From assembly GCF_005116645.1 (NCBI RefSeq), contig NZ_SWCM01000007.1:1-64000 (forward strand): DNA of 64,000 bases, in the 5' to 3' direction. A program made the position numbers and the translations under genes. Below the pieces are notes generated by a model. The model made no database searches. It was given only the letters and a program-made list of their open reading frames with translations, and was not told the DNA's origin. This stretch comes from Desulfopila sp. IMCC35006. GTDB taxonomy: Bacteria > Desulfobacterota > Desulfobulbia > Desulfobulbales > Desulfocapsaceae. Positions 63,802 to 64,000 of the stretch are shown in pieces (the first letter of the stretch is position 1; the number at the start of each line of letters is the position of its first letter).

Positions 63802-64000
63802 GGTTTTTGGGCTGGCAACTGACAGGCGTTGAGAAATCCCTTGATGTCGTTGATATCCTTGATGCGGCCATAGACAGTGATAACATCCCCTTCTTTCAGT
63901 ACGGTCTGACCACGGGGGATGAGGATCTGCCCGCCTCGCTTGATGGAAACCATGTTGATGGTATCCGGCAATGACAGGTCTCTTACCATGGCGTTGTTAC
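63798..64000 (-). CDS. C-terminal TrkA-C (RCK_C) domain of a gene running off the right edge
   Basis: The minus-strand frame is open to the window end. It reads RDLSLPDTINMVSIKRGGQ and TVLKEGDVITVYG, the ligand-binding RCK_C fold found at the C-terminus of K+ channels, K+/H+ antiporters and some chloride or sulfate permeases. Only the last ~67 residues are present, so the parent protein is unknown. Confidence 0.8.
   Translation of the reverse strand, partial: NNAMVRDLSLPDTINMVSIKRGGQILIPRGQTVLKEGDVITVYGRIKDINDIKGFLNACQLPAQKP

Overview
The window looks like a chromosomal segment of a Gram-negative anaerobe or facultative anaerobe, most likely a marine or brackish Desulfobacterota (Desulfobulbales-like). 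That is an inference from content: a Desulfovibrio-type carbon monoxide dehydrogenase with its ferredoxin and FAD oxidoreductase, a periplasmic pentaheme cytochrome, tandem-rhodanese sulfur proteins, a fused sucrose-phosphate synthase/phosphatase (a salt-stress osmolyte enzyme), many hybrid sensors, lipoproteins and outer-membrane proteins. No rRNA, tRNA, CRISPR array, integrase or intact insertion sequence was found.

Layout. 1-5.6 kb: AT-rich accessory stretch with a patatin-like lipoprotein and two unknown envelope proteins. 5.8-10 kb: GC-richer CODH cluster (FAD oxidoreductase, CooF-like ferredoxin, CooS). 10-22.5 kb: loosely packed mixed genes (BdcA-like SDR, unknown secreted proteins, HxlR/VOC divergent pair, alpha/beta-hydrolase lipoprotein, AraC regulator, HSL-type esterase, RsgA). 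22.5-27.3 kb: solute-binding protein, SnoaL-headed hybrid kinase, CNNM/CorC-type membrane protein. 27.4-31 kb: two copies of a mobile repeat, a GEMM-type cyclic-dinucleotide riboswitch and a pentaheme cytochrome with an in-frame UGA, then a small secreted protein and a Nif11-like peptide. 31-40 kb: P3A-type proton ATPase, nitrilase-family amidase, methyltransferase, triple rhodanese coupled to a membrane protein, RlmN. 40-48.4 kb: hybrid kinase-FapA-CBS operon, YgjP, ParA, DGC and DUF1566 proteins. 49.2-55.3 kb: hemerythrin-PilZ protein, receiver-LpxC fusion, large secreted protein, and NlpC/P60 fused to a probable outer-membrane barrel. 55.4-64 kb: transporters, SPS-SPP, and the NAD-salvage pair NAPRT/PncA.

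The strongest unexpected signals are: (1) a 169-172 bp non-coding family with terminal inverted repeats, five full-length copies and 10-bp target duplications (three perfect), i.e. a MITE-like mobile element; (2) one copy of it inserted exactly at the 5' edge of the riboswitch aptamer; (3) an in-frame UGA in the cytochrome that the riboswitch would control, with a SECIS-like hairpin just after it; (4) unusual fusions (receiver-LpxC, NlpC/P60-barrel, hemerythrin-PilZ) lying next to each other, which suggest an envelope-remodelling module responsive to oxygen and c-di-GMP. All family assignments are by eye from motifs; no database search was run.
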